From positions 5,765-69,764 of the forward strand of contig SJOL01009920.1 of assembly GCA_004794785.1 (NCBI GenBank): a stretch of DNA of 64,000 nt, written 5' to 3'. Shown piece after piece: positions 61,201 to 64,000 of the stretch (the stretch's first letter is position 1; the number at the start of each line of letters is the position of its first letter). The notes under the pieces are model-generated. The model searched no databases. It saw nothing but the letters and a program-made list of their open reading frames with translations, and had not been told where the DNA came from. A program made the position numbers and the translations under genes. Source of the stretch: Opisthorchis felineus (taxonomy: Eukaryota > Platyhelminthes > Trematoda > Opisthorchiida > Opisthorchiidae).

Positions 61201-61596
61201 ACTACTACCGGTTCCACTTATTCCCCACGTGCACCCTCTACCCCAGACACAAACAGGTCCACTCCTCAAGCTCGTCGCCGTATGCGTCTGTTGCTTCGTA
61301 TAATCCGCCGACTTGTTTCATCTGATCCAGTGTGCAGTTCCCGTCTGGCTGCAGAGGCTCTTGAGACAGGGACAACTAACCTATATACCACTTTGGTGTT
61401 TCTGCTTCACAGGACTCAGCGTTACGCCGATGCATCCACAGCAAAGCTACTTCGTGAAATAATTAACTTCGTTTCCCCGAAAACTCGTGTCGGCGCGGAA
61501 GCTAACGGAATGTCGAATGCCAGGAGCGACGCTGCTAGTCACAAGTCCTCCATGTGTAACGGGAATTCCCACCAGAGTTCTGCTGCAGTTGCCTAA
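5831..61596 (+). CDS. ULK4: ULK4-like pseudokinase, whole coding region (12 coding exons)
   Basis: Join of 5831-6208, 6244-6522, 16691-16930, 23463-23835, 29096-29544, 33397-34605, 35433-36348, 39140-39342, 43705-44103, 55981-56538, 58661-58885 and 60901-61596, giving about 1974 residues. The N-terminus ([31 protein letters not shown]) and the C-terminal blocks ([24 protein letters not shown]) match human ULK4 in the same order. Every junction is GT-AG and phase-compatible: nine introns are phase 0 and two are phase 1. Known for the family: ULK4 is a kinase-dead ULK/Fused relative with ARM/HEAT repeats that works with STK36 in building motile cilia. Inference: in a fluke it would act in the ciliated larva, flame cells and sperm. 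The product is about 700 residues longer than human ULK4, mostly from low-complexity inserts between helices. A small linker exon could be missing in the introns at 16931-23462 or 29545-33396. Confidence 0.93.
6209..6243 (+). other. 35-bp microintron (ULK4 intron 1)
   Basis: Begins GTAACA and ends TTCAAG. It has a pyrimidine-rich second half and an in-frame TGA. Removing it joins ...LRPSR to FLLDGNG in phase 0, exactly where human ULK4 runs from the catalytic loop to the DFG region. Very short 5'-proximal introns are known in flatworm genes. Confidence 0.88.
6244..6522 (+). CDS. ULK4: ULK4 coding exon 2: DFG to APE region and helix F
   Basis: Codes residues 127-219. It holds the DFG-equivalent D139-F140-S141 (human ULK4 has NFC), an acidic activation segment (NDEDEFSQ, around 158-165), and S180-P181-E182 in place of [22 protein letters not shown] (194-212) matches the human DLWSLGCLLYEMFSGKPPF. 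The donor is GACCAG|GTAATA, phase 0. The DFG Asp is present although the VAIK Lys is absent, a different pattern of loss from the human protein. The chain continues without a gap in the exon at 16691. Confidence 0.94.
8688..8842 (+). mobile_element. tRNA-derived SINE copy 1
   Basis: The A box is intact (tggctcagtgg) and is followed by gttaaagcgcgaatttactg. The B-box region is decayed (gcgaacctacc). The body matches the other copies (ctgtctaggcttg, cagccctcgtgcttcc), but the 3' end is divergent and shortened. Confidence 0.85.
9040..10545 (+). mobile_element. LINE fragment: 5' region, endonuclease and linker (degenerate)
   Basis: Successive frames read [14 protein letters not shown] near 9050, [17 protein letters not shown] near 9298, [20 protein letters not shown] near 9490, [11 protein letters not shown] near 9640, [15 protein letters not shown] near 9865, [13 protein letters not shown] near 10031 and [12 protein letters not shown] near 10511. 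This is the order of a non-LTR retrotransposon with an AP-type endonuclease. The expected GDFN-type motif is broken (VVVVGVS followed by a stop near 9755). Frameshifts and stops abound, so the copy is inactive. After about 10545 the similarity fades; the RT part appears at 12540. Confidence 0.85.
10546..12539. other. Unassigned DNA between two LINE parts
   Basis: The central RT region that would connect the LINE pieces at 9040-10545 and 12540-13660 is not visible in any frame. The stretch may be an insertion, a diverged segment or unrelated sequence separating two independent fragments. Confidence 0.4.
12540..13660 (+). mobile_element. LINE fragment: RT C-terminal part and 3' tail (degenerate)
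   Basis: From 12551 it reads [17 protein letters not shown], then [15 protein letters not shown] (the catalytic YADD is mutated to YADG) and [16 protein letters not shown]. It continues with [20 protein letters not shown] near 12864 and [12 protein letters not shown] near 12933, and then [17 protein letters not shown] near 13340. The 3' end carries a hairpin (13585-13605) and a short GAT-type tail (to about 13660), as in RTE-like elements. Several frameshifts and stops make it inactive. Confidence 0.88.
13585..13605 (+). repeat. Perfect hairpin at the LINE 3' end
   Basis: The arms catcagtgtt and aacactgatg pair over 10 bp around a single central G. A slightly altered copy lies in the 66-bp insertion at 31631. 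Its position just before the GAT-rich tail suggests the structure the RT recognises at the RNA 3' end. Confidence 0.7.
13690..13920 (+). repeat. Weak copy of repeat family B
   Basis: Shares gcgcattcagttgaag with the copy at 53277-53600 and ttttcagcaacctt...gagt at its end. The middle is diverged. Confidence 0.4.
15931..16118 (-). mobile_element. tRNA-derived SINE copy 2
   Basis: Read on the minus strand it starts gctcgaaatagcccagtggttaag, has the B box ggttcgaaccaaa-like region reversed near 16060, and ends gtgttacagctagactattattatt. About 185 bp, near full length. Confidence 0.85.
16691..16930 (+). CDS. ULK4: ULK4 coding exon 3: end of the kinase-like domain
   Basis: Codes residues 220-299. 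The acceptor CGCTGTTCAG follows a pyrimidine-rich tract and the donor is AACCAG|GTTTGT. Key blocks are [13 protein letters not shown] (220-232), [23 protein letters not shown], which matches the ULK4 motif [22 protein letters not shown], and HEFWQFHLQ, matching the terminal HSFWKKAF helix. It aligns to the previous exon with no missing residues despite a 10.2-kb intron. The last 25 or so residues ([14 protein letters not shown]) start a polar, probably disordered linker. Confidence 0.93.
17744..18070 (-). other. Minus-strand open frame with an exon-like end
   Basis: The frame ([20 protein letters not shown]...) is open for about 186 codons to 17510. A donor-like CCATCCG|GTAAGCG lies at 17743 on the minus strand, so an exon of about 109 codons is possible. 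Its composition is polar with P, T, Q and S ([20 protein letters not shown]). I recognise no family. About 0.2 frames this long are expected by chance at this composition, so it is unusual but not decisive. Confidence 0.2.
19835..20125 (+). repeat. Repeat family B copy
   Basis: Contains ttcagttgaagaatatta, gagattcag...gaagtctc, tgcaaactcgtgtttatc, and the end block gatgaagcccaagaag...gtggactgtcgaag followed by ccaccaaccttgtaagcag. These occur in the same order at 38660-38955 and 53408-53600. No coding capacity is seen. Confidence 0.7.
22233..22292. repeat. (AT)30 microsatellite
   Basis: Sixty uninterrupted bases of alternating A and T, flanked by ttcg and caaactac. Confidence 0.98.
23463..23835 (+). 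CDS. ULK4: ULK4 coding exon 4: polar linker
   Basis: Codes residues 300-423 plus the first base of codon 424. The acceptor is CTTGGACTGCAG|AAC and the donor TTGTCTA|GTAAGT, ending in phase 1. The frame is open throughout and matches the flanking phases. The sequence is rich in N, Q, S, E and A ([29 protein letters not shown]) with no domain, as expected for the divergent linker between kinase and helical repeats. There is no residue-level homology, so the call rests on splice sites, phase and position. Confidence 0.78.
25195..25510. repeat. Repeat family B in foldback arrangement
   Basis: The left part is the family in minus orientation (cactactcataaggttgctg, then cgacagaccatgaac, and tttgcacacggatctg). 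The right part repeats the gagattcagctg...caaattcctgtgcaaat block in plus orientation, so the two halves can pair imperfectly. Confidence 0.65.
25953..26097 (+). mobile_element. tRNA-derived SINE copy 3 (internally deleted)
   Basis: A box gactcattggt and B box ggttcgaactc are recognisable. The segment that holds cctcgtgcttcc in other copies is missing, and the end gggtgctgcggctaagtgaa is kept. Confidence 0.82.
28590..28770 (-). mobile_element. tRNA-derived SINE copy 4
   Basis: On the minus strand it has the box order ggatagctcagctgt ... ggttcgaaccca, then ctcgtgcttcctttg, and ends tgtaccgaaagg. The sequence is moderately diverged. Confidence 0.83.
29096..29544 (+). CDS. ULK4: ULK4 coding exon 5: linker and start of the helical-repeat region
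   Basis: The first two bases complete codon 424 (Arg); the rest codes residues 425-573. The acceptor is CCTATTCAG|GG and the donor GCCGAG|GTTAGT, ending in phase 0. The segment [20 protein letters not shown] resembles human LPTYSVDKLLFLKDQDWNDF, which precedes the first helical repeats. ENIEAHIAE then joins smoothly to VIALFQSR of exon 6. The first 60 residues are polar and poorly conserved. Confidence 0.85.
29808..29989 (-). mobile_element. tRNA-derived SINE copy 5
   Basis: On the minus strand: gggcgggatggctcagtggttagag, then ggtttcgaacccgacctc, ctagtctaggcttgggcaacctgg-like body and ccgaaaaggtgttgcagc end. The flanks carry an imperfect 11-bp duplication, ctggatgaagt at 29787-29797 and ctgaatgaagt at 29992-30002. 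Confidence 0.9.
31631..31696 (+). mobile_element. 66-bp 5'-truncated LINE tail with target-site duplication
   Basis: Flanked by the exact 9-mer ttacactgc at 31622-31630 and 31697-31705. The insert has the hairpin region catcggtgttgaacactgat and an eight-unit GAT tail. It matches the 3' end of the LINE at 12540-13660. It interrupts the host LINE's reading frame after GRVYTA. Confidence 0.88.
31674..31696 (+). repeat. (GAT)n tail
   Basis: Nearly eight GAT units at the 3' end of the 66-bp insertion, the expected tail of this LINE family. Confidence 0.9.
32394..32417. repeat. Perfect 10-bp hairpin
   Basis: The arms caacgtggga (32394-32403) and tcccacgttg (32408-32417) pair perfectly around aaca. 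No repeat family was recognised here. Confidence 0.7.
33010..33250 (+). mobile_element. LINE 3' end just before ULK4 exon 6
   Basis: Matches the end of the LINE at 12540-13660: gggaccacgtgctcccactgt, gatattactggcgttcttgt, cctgaatgag, ccctcggaatg and ctaagtccgttc occur in the same order. It ends within about 150 bp of the exon 6 acceptor and its frame is continuous with that exon. Confidence 0.8.
33397..34605 (+). CDS. ULK4: ULK4 coding exon 6: largest exon, helical repeats
   Basis: Codes residues 574-976. The acceptor CTTTCTTTCAAG|GTT has a strong pyrimidine tract and the donor is CTTGTG|GTAAGT; both ends are phase 0. Helical blocks include [39 protein letters not shown] and [20 protein letters not shown], the last matching human VSALCRITRHSPTAFQNVI. 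Between them sits a Gly/Ser/Asp-rich insert (around residues 798-840, e.g. [14 protein letters not shown]) absent from human ULK4. The open frame continues 258 nt upstream of the acceptor into a LINE remnant; that part is treated as intron. Confidence 0.93.
34606..35432 (+). other. ULK4 intron 6, 827 bp
   Basis: Starts GTAAGT and ends CGTTATTCAG. I see no repeat or coding feature in it. Confidence 0.85.
35433..36348 (+). CDS. ULK4: ULK4 coding exon 7: helical repeats
   Basis: Codes residues 977-1281 plus one base of codon 1282. The acceptor is [25 protein letters not shown] aligns to human [31 protein letters not shown] to SPSTCIRAKAFLVLLYIL, and PAYLERDLK to LVMYIERDSRK. A long polar insert follows (around 1150-1195, [14 protein letters not shown]). 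The chosen donor AGCAG|GTGGGT ends in phase 1 and fits exon 8. A second donor at 36403 (GTAAGG) has the same phase and would add 18 codons; the shorter form fits the human spacing better. Confidence 0.9.
36349..39139 (+). other. ULK4 intron 7, 2.8 kb (phase 1)
   Basis: Starts GTGGGT, with an alternative donor at 36403, and ends CCAACGTAG. A family B copy lies at 38660-38955. Nothing else was recognised. Confidence 0.8.
38660..38955 (+). repeat. Repeat family B copy
   Basis: Blocks: cgtaccagctgaaacgtgag, cggaccatcataaatgagat, gattcagctgagtctcctgt, caaattcctgtgcaaatg, gatgagtcccaagaagga and ttttcggcaaccttacgagt ending in agtgtgct. This is the most complete single-orientation copy. Confidence 0.75.
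39140..39342 (+). CDS. ULK4: ULK4 coding exon 8: helical repeat
   Basis: Two bases complete codon 1282 (Val); the rest codes residues 1283-1349. The acceptor is CCAACGTAG|TC and the donor TGTGTGAAA|GTGAGC, ending in phase 0. [20 protein letters not shown] aligns with human LLKDYRSTVVDYILPPLVSL, followed by [10 protein letters not shown] against NVEWRLFSLRLL. The incoming phase matches either donor of exon 7. Confidence 0.87.
39527..39707 (+). mobile_element. tRNA-derived SINE copy 6 (old)
   Basis: Starts ggaagtagctcagcgttcaag, with a decayed B box (agtccgaactcaacc). It keeps ctggcattgccacagccctc and ends accaaaagggtgtcacagtt. Diverged but full length. Confidence 0.83.
40712..40910 (+). mobile_element. 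tRNA-derived SINE copy 7
   Basis: An intact copy: A box tggctcagtgg, B box ggttcgaaccc, ctaggcttgggcaacctggc, and the end caccgaaagggtgttacagc followed by a T-rich tail. Both RNA polymerase III internal promoter boxes match the tRNA consensus. Confidence 0.93.
40930..41040 (+). repeat. Repeat family B fragment
   Basis: Only the 3' block: cttgatgagcccaagaagg, gggctgtcgaaaaggtttca and gcaaccttatgagtgctgtg. It lies just after a SINE. Confidence 0.65.
43204..43242. repeat. Two adjacent perfect palindromes
   Basis: ttttcgccatggcgaaaa (43204-43221) is its own reverse complement over 18 bp. It is followed by agcggtgt (43221-43228) and acaccgct (43235-43242), a perfect 8-bp stem around tttcgc. They abut the SINE target site at 43241. 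Confidence 0.75.
43253..43447 (+). mobile_element. tRNA-derived SINE copy 8, young, with perfect TSD
   Basis: Flanked by the exact 12-mer cttggtcaacca at 43241-43252 and 43448-43459. The body is about 195 bp, with A box tggctcagtgg (43264-43274), B box ggttcggaccc (43308-43318) and the end gggtgttacaactgaacg. It lies about 250 bp upstream of ULK4 exon 9. Confidence 0.95.
43705..44103 (+). CDS. ULK4: ULK4 coding exon 9: helical repeats with an acidic insert
   Basis: Codes residues 1350-1482. The acceptor is CTGAATGTAG|ATC and the donor CCTTAT|GTAAGT; both ends are phase 0. [13 protein letters not shown] corresponds to human SETTSLLVNQEFGDG, and [18 protein letters not shown] to LLALIRDVLLPQYEHIL. 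Between them is a stretch of about 90 residues, part helical ([20 protein letters not shown]) and part basic and polar ([11 protein letters not shown]), larger than in human ULK4. Confidence 0.9.
46086..46110. repeat. Short GT-rich dinucleotide run
   Basis: Alternating T and G for about 16 bases, continuing imperfectly as gcgtgtgcgc. Confidence 0.8.
46642..46826 (+). mobile_element. tRNA-derived SINE copy 9, young, with perfect TSD
   Basis: Flanked by the exact 14-mer catattaccaagta at 46628-46641 and 46827-46840. The body is 185 bp: A box tggctcagtgg, near-perfect B box ggtttgaaccc, ctaggcttgggcaacctggc, and the end gggtgctacagctgaacgac. The TSD fixes the exact ends of the element. Confidence 0.96.
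51070..51222 (-). mobile_element. tRNA-derived SINE copy 10 (5'-truncated)
   Basis: On the minus strand it begins inside the tRNA-like part (gaccggacggtccgtgg), keeps the B box ggttcgaaccc, and ends gatgttacagctgaacg. The A box is missing. Confidence 0.88.
51547..51704 (-). mobile_element. tRNA-derived SINE copy 11
   Basis: On the minus strand: gagctggctcagtggttatgg, then a decayed B box (ggttcggcacctc), ctgtctaggcctgggtagc and tctcagccctcgtacttc. The 3' end is diverged. It lies about 320 bp from copy 10 in the same orientation. Confidence 0.85.
53277..53600. repeat. Repeat family B with a terminal foldback
   Basis: The left arm 53277-53319 and right arm 53368-53409 are near-perfect reverse complements (about 42 bp, loop about 48). 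The arms contain the family's end block (tttcagcaaccttacgagta). The body then follows in plus orientation: attgaaacatgaggcagcc, gagattcagctggattcag, gtgcaaatgaaagtattcg. Confidence 0.75.
55981..56538 (+). CDS. ULK4: ULK4 coding exon 10: helical repeats
   Basis: Codes residues 1483-1668. The acceptor is CCATTTACAG|GCC and the donor ACAAAA|GTACGC; both ends are phase 0. [20 protein letters not shown] directly continues the human alignment (EHILLEPDPVPAYALKLLV), so no exon is missing in the preceding 11.9-kb intron. [20 protein letters not shown] corresponds to ELLYEQGLVSHICNLL. Pro/Ser/Thr-rich and charged stretches ([26 protein letters not shown]) lengthen it relative to human. Confidence 0.92.
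56539..58660 (+). other. ULK4 intron 10, 2.1 kb
   Basis: Starts GTACGC and ends TTCTTCTACAG. A more GC-rich stretch at about 56930-57150 ends in a short aacaacaaca run, which could be the tail of an unrecognised repeat. Nothing else was identified. Confidence 0.75.
58661..58885 (+). CDS. ULK4: ULK4 coding exon 11
   Basis: Codes residues 1669-1743. The acceptor TTTCTTCTACAG|ATC has a strong pyrimidine tract and the donor is GAGGAG|GTAAGT; both ends are phase 0. [20 protein letters not shown] followed by [10 protein letters not shown] aligns with human LHSMLTYTSGIVRLALQAQKSGSGEDPQAAED. The first 25 residues are basic and polar. Confidence 0.93.
58886..60900 (+). other. ULK4 intron 11, 2.0 kb
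   Basis: Starts GTAAGT and ends CCTGTACAG. It contains a hairpin and B-box-like sequence at 60160-60208. Nothing else was recognised. Confidence 0.8.
60160..60208 (+). repeat. Hairpin followed by a tRNA B-box-like motif
   Basis: ctagccac and gtggctag pair perfectly around tttca (60160-60180). Eighteen bases later comes ggttcgattac (60198-60208), close to the B-box consensus GGTTCGANNCC. It does not match the SINE family above and no full cloverleaf is seen. Confidence 0.35.
60901..61596 (+). CDS. ULK4: ULK4 coding exon 12: C-terminus and stop
   Basis: Codes residues 1744-1974 and the TAA at 61594. The acceptor is TTCCTGTACAG|ATT, phase 0. [17 protein letters not shown] corresponds to human [35 protein letters not shown] to SILVQLYGGENPDSLSP, and [18 protein letters not shown] to EQKLLLRILRRMITSN. 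The human protein ends soon after the helix corresponding to [16 protein letters not shown]; here about 35 polar residues follow. A consensus donor lies four bases after the stop. Confidence 0.93.
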   Translation: MLAASRPPPALAGLLACLIGLWRPRPQPEGDSSEACAAENSMAEDACFQLCEAAITSLTNFASLYGGEHSRSALTPSAAASLSLCLLRLADEDRRLQEERTTTGSTYSPRAPSTPDTNRSTPQARRRMRLLLRIIRRLVSSDPVCSSRLAAEALETGTTNLYTTLVFLLHRTQRYADASTAKLLREIINFVSPKTRVGAEANGMSNARSDAASHKSSMCNGNSHQSSAAVA

Positions 61597-61660
61597 TCAG
61601 GTAAGTTACTTCCCGCGTCGATTGTCAAATAATATAGGATTCACATTCACTTTACTCTCG

Positions 61661-61765
61661 TTTGAACACCTCTCGTGTCCTGGCACAATAAGCCTGATGA
61701 GTCCACAAGAAAGATGGGAGCACTAAACTCGAGTTTTGCCCTTATTAGAGCTCATCAGTAGTTGA
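61661..61765 (+). repeat. Repeat family C copy
   Basis: Blocks ctcgtgtcctggcacaataa, gatgagtccacaagaaag, gggagcactaaactcgagtt and agagctcatcagtagttg. A minus-strand copy follows at 61950-62060. Confidence 0.6.
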
Positions 61766-61949
61766 TATTCTTGTCTGACATGCGAGGCGAGCGTGTTACC
61801 ACCGCTTCATCAGCGCACGCTGGACGCACCCGAATCCCGACGTCTGAACAGGGGAACATGTTCACGCTTTAGCGATGTGATTGGTTTGACCCCGACGACC
61901 CAGTATGTATCCTGGTCTTGTCGATCGATTAACCCCGGCACAACCAAGG

Positions 61950-62060
61950 ACGCGCACTGCTGACGAGCTCTAATAAGAACGAAATTCGAGTACAGTGCTT
62001 CCTCCCTTTGGTGTGGACTCACCGGAACAATTGCGTCAGGACACGAAGAGGACTGTTCAA
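61950..62060 (-). repeat. Repeat family C copy, inverted
   Basis: On the minus strand: cgtgtcctgacgcaattgtt, gagtccacaccaaaggga, agcactgtactcgaatttcg, agagctcgtcagcagtgc. It is the inverted partner of the copy at 61661-61765. Confidence 0.6.
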
Positions 62061-62264
62061 ACGAGGGTGGTTTGACCGTGAACTCCACAAATATTGTGAC
62101 CACCGACAATTGCCCTAGGTTCCACAAAGATGAGAACATGCAGAACTCCGGATAGTGTTAGGACAGAGGTCATCGCAAACTACTCTTTTGACACAGAGGG
62201 TCTTATAAGCTAGCCTGGTTTATTAGTCGGACGACTTCCCGAACTCTTTTTACGTACCCGTAGC

Positions 62265-62450
62265 GATCCGAGATAGCTCAGTGGTTAAGGTACGAACTTA
62301 CTTACCGCAATGTCCGTGTTCTAAACCCAACCTTTGCATCTCGACTGCTACTGTCCATGCTTGGGCAAACTAGTAGTTTCCCACCTCTCGTGGTGCCTTC
62401 GGGTGGCATAGCAGCTAGGCACTGAAAGGGTGTTACCATCGAACAATCAT
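62265..62450 (+). mobile_element. tRNA-derived SINE copy 12
   Basis: Starts gatccgagatagctcagtgg. The B box is degenerate (gttctaaaccc). It keeps catgcttgggcaaactagta and ends ctgaaagggtgttaccatcg. It is moderately old and lies inside the presumed 3'UTR intron. Confidence 0.88.
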
Positions 62451-62884
62451 TTATTATATCTTCTATAACGGCTTCTTCATTCTCACCTTTACGGCGTCTG
62501 TTCTCTCTGTGAAGCTGCATATGTCTTGACCCCTGAAATTGATCGAGTGACTTCGGTTCGCTCCCGGAAACCCTCATTTTACTGAGCAAAATCACTGCAT
62601 TTTAGTGTACAATCTATCTTCCCGGACACCTGCGCTGTCTGTTCTAATTCGGCTGACTGTGATTCGTTCGTTAGAAGCTTGTGTCAGGCTGCCGTTCTTT
62701 GTTTGCCATGCCTAGACTGCTTATTTGAATTGTTGATTAAAACATAAGAGACTTGCTGACTGGGTGACCTTCGCTTGCGTTGAGCTTCAGCTGTACCCCT
62801 TGAAAGACTGAAATGATTGGTCGACAGGCTTTCAACCGGATTCGGAAAGTTATTGGTTGATCGTGTTGCTTTGACTTATTGCAG

Positions 62885-63205
62885 GGTCTGAATCGCCTGC
62901 TACCTCTACAGAGTGGATCACAACAATATCACGGATCGCTGTCGCCCATGACGGATGATCCTTAGCAAAATCGATGCACATCTGTCCCTCCGACAGAAAG
63001 CGAGAGAGTCTAGCCTCTCCGTGGTTGGACTTTCATCGGTGGGATTTTCCACTAAATTGTTTCTGAAAGGTATTTTTATTGTGGCTTGTCCGAGGATTGA
63101 TCCTTCTTGAGGGACTAGGTATACAGTCTTTTGGCGTTTCACTGTGCCGGAATTACAATTCATGGATTGATGCTGTTGAATAAAATGTGGACAACCGTCC
63201 TTCCG
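62885..63205 (+). other. Candidate terminal non-coding exon of ULK4
   Basis: Lies between the acceptor at 62884 and a point about 20 bases after the AATAAA at 63179. No conserved frame is seen. The 3' limit is an estimate. Confidence 0.35.
63179..63184 (+). terminator. Candidate ULK4 polyadenylation signal AATAAA
   Basis: The sequence around it is GTTGAATAAAATGTGG, with a GT-rich stretch (GTCTGGGTC) about 30 bases further on. I found no AATAAA in the few hundred bases directly after the stop. This supports a spliced or long 3'UTR. Confidence 0.4.
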
Positions 63206-63740
63206 TATCGGAGTCTGGGTCAGCTATAGAGCTACTGGCTACACGGGAGTTTAAACTTTACGAGTCTTACACCTATTGGTCACTATCCTTCTAGGGGAAG
63301 TTGGTCATTTAGTTACGCTTTACTGTGGCAGTCTTATACTTGCGGTCTGTCACACACGAACTGTACAAGGTTTACTGTCTGCAACACAGTCGCTTTCACA
63401 AGTGTGGTTGGTAGTTGAGGGGGGTTGCGACAACATGTCGTTTTCCGTGATTCATCTGACTCGGGAAACGGATTTTATTCCAAACAAAAGCCACTGGCTT
63501 CTATTTTCTGTGTGGGATTATGATAACGCTAGGTCCCTCTTTGTGTCACCAAAAGGGAAATTTGTGTTTAGAGAAACTATTTTAGCTGGAAATCTGTTAC
63601 TCCAACCTCCTATACAATGCCTTACTTCGCGCACGGCTGGTGAAATCGGATCAGGGTGCCGTGACTAACTGCAAGCACACACATGGGTCATCGTCATTAC
63701 TTGTACGTGATTGTGGGATTCGTAGAATTTCCATTCACAT

Positions 63741-63855
63741 CACTCGTGTAGACACTTCCTCCTGTCCTGATGAAACTATTCCAGCGAGCCCACAACAAAG
63801 CGGAAGCACTGGAGTCGAGGTTCGCTTTTGTAGAGCTTATCAGTAGTGTCCATTT
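63741..63855 (+). repeat. Repeat family C copy
   Basis: Blocks cctcctgtcctgatgaaact, gcgagcccacaacaaagcgg, aagcactggagtcgaggttc and agagcttatcagtagtgtcc, in the same order as at 61661. Confidence 0.6.
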
Positions 63856-63859
63856 TTGA

Positions 63860-63960
63860 TCGCGTCGAAATTTGAACGTCAAATTAGAGACCATAACACC
63901 AAGATATTTTACGTAATCACATTTCGGTAGTCCCTGGGGCTGCAATACGTGAACTAGCCT
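63860..63960 (-). mobile_element. Possible retrotransposon RT remnant
   Basis: The minus-strand reading CDYVKYLGVMVSNLTFKFRRD resembles the YLGV...LTF motif near the C-terminal end of many LINE reverse transcriptases. It is only about 35 codons long. Confidence 0.35.
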
Positions 63961-64000
63961 CAAGATCTCAAACCCGCCTCAATATGAACCCAATCTTGCA

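Larger units (their letters stand above)
61601..62884 (+). other. Probable 3'UTR intron of ULK4
   Basis: CAG|GTAAGT at 61598-61606 fits the donor consensus at every base and starts four bases after the stop codon. The best downstream acceptor I see is TTGCTTTGACTTATTGCAG ending at 62884. The interval holds an inverted pair of repeat family C and one SINE copy. A stop this close to the last junction would not trigger nonsense-mediated decay. Confidence 0.45.
63206..64000. other. Downstream flank
   Basis: Contains an open frame of 130 codons (63276-63668, plus) with no recognised domain, a family C copy and a possible RT remnant on the minus strand. No gene is supported. Confidence 0.4.

Noticed and set aside
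63276..63668. 130-codon plus-strand frame downstream of ULK4
   Set aside because: No domain, no splice context and no similarity I recognise; the length is within chance expectation.

Overview
This window looks like nuclear DNA of a parasitic flatworm, most likely a digenean trematode. The grounds are: one gene with short coding exons spread over about 56 kb, GT-AG introns from 35 bp to nearly 12 kb with the tiny ones at the 5' end, moderate GC content, and a heavy load of degenerate LINEs and a tRNA-derived SINE. The SINE's chance peptide ([13 protein letters not shown]...) is one I recall from predicted proteins of liver and lung flukes; that is memory, not a search.

One protein-coding gene is clear: a plus-strand orthologue of ULK4, an ARM/HEAT-repeat pseudokinase of cilia and flagella. 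I could place 12 coding exons from the ATG at 5831 to the stop at 61594-61596. All junctions are GT-AG and phase-compatible, and they give a product of about 1974 residues (human ULK4 is about 1275). Exons 1-3 (5831-6208, 6244-6522, 16691-16930) carry the kinase-like domain. Exons 4-5 (23463-23835, 29096-29544) are a linker. Exons 6-12 (33397-34605, 35433-36348, 39140-39342, 43705-44103, 55981-56538, 58661-58885, 60901-61596) carry helical repeats that align with the human C-terminal two thirds. Upstream there is a probable 61-bp 5'UTR intron and two uORFs. Four bases after the stop is a perfect donor (CAG|GTAAGT), with a good acceptor 1.3 kb downstream and an AATAAA at 63179, which suggests a spliced 3'UTR.

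The introns and flanks hold the mobile DNA. There are 12 copies of one tRNA-derived SINE (A box tggctcagtgg, B box ggttcgaaccc), two of them with perfect 12- and 14-bp target-site duplications. There are fragments of at least two LINE families, one with endonuclease and RT pieces at 9040-10545 and 12540-13660. A 66-bp 5'-truncated LINE tail is inserted in another LINE and flanked by a 9-bp duplication. Two further short repeat families, B and C, occur as dispersed, inverted and foldback copies. An (AT)30 microsatellite and several strong palindromes complete the picture.

Region by region: 1-5619 is upstream DNA without a convincing gene; 5620-6522 is the compact 5' end of ULK4; 6523-60900 is the exon-intron body; 60901-61596 is the last coding exon; 61597 to about 63205 is the probable 3'UTR; and 63206-64000 holds more repeat DNA, including a possible RT remnant on the minus strand. 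I found no CRISPR array, rRNA, functional tRNA gene or second convincing protein-coding gene.
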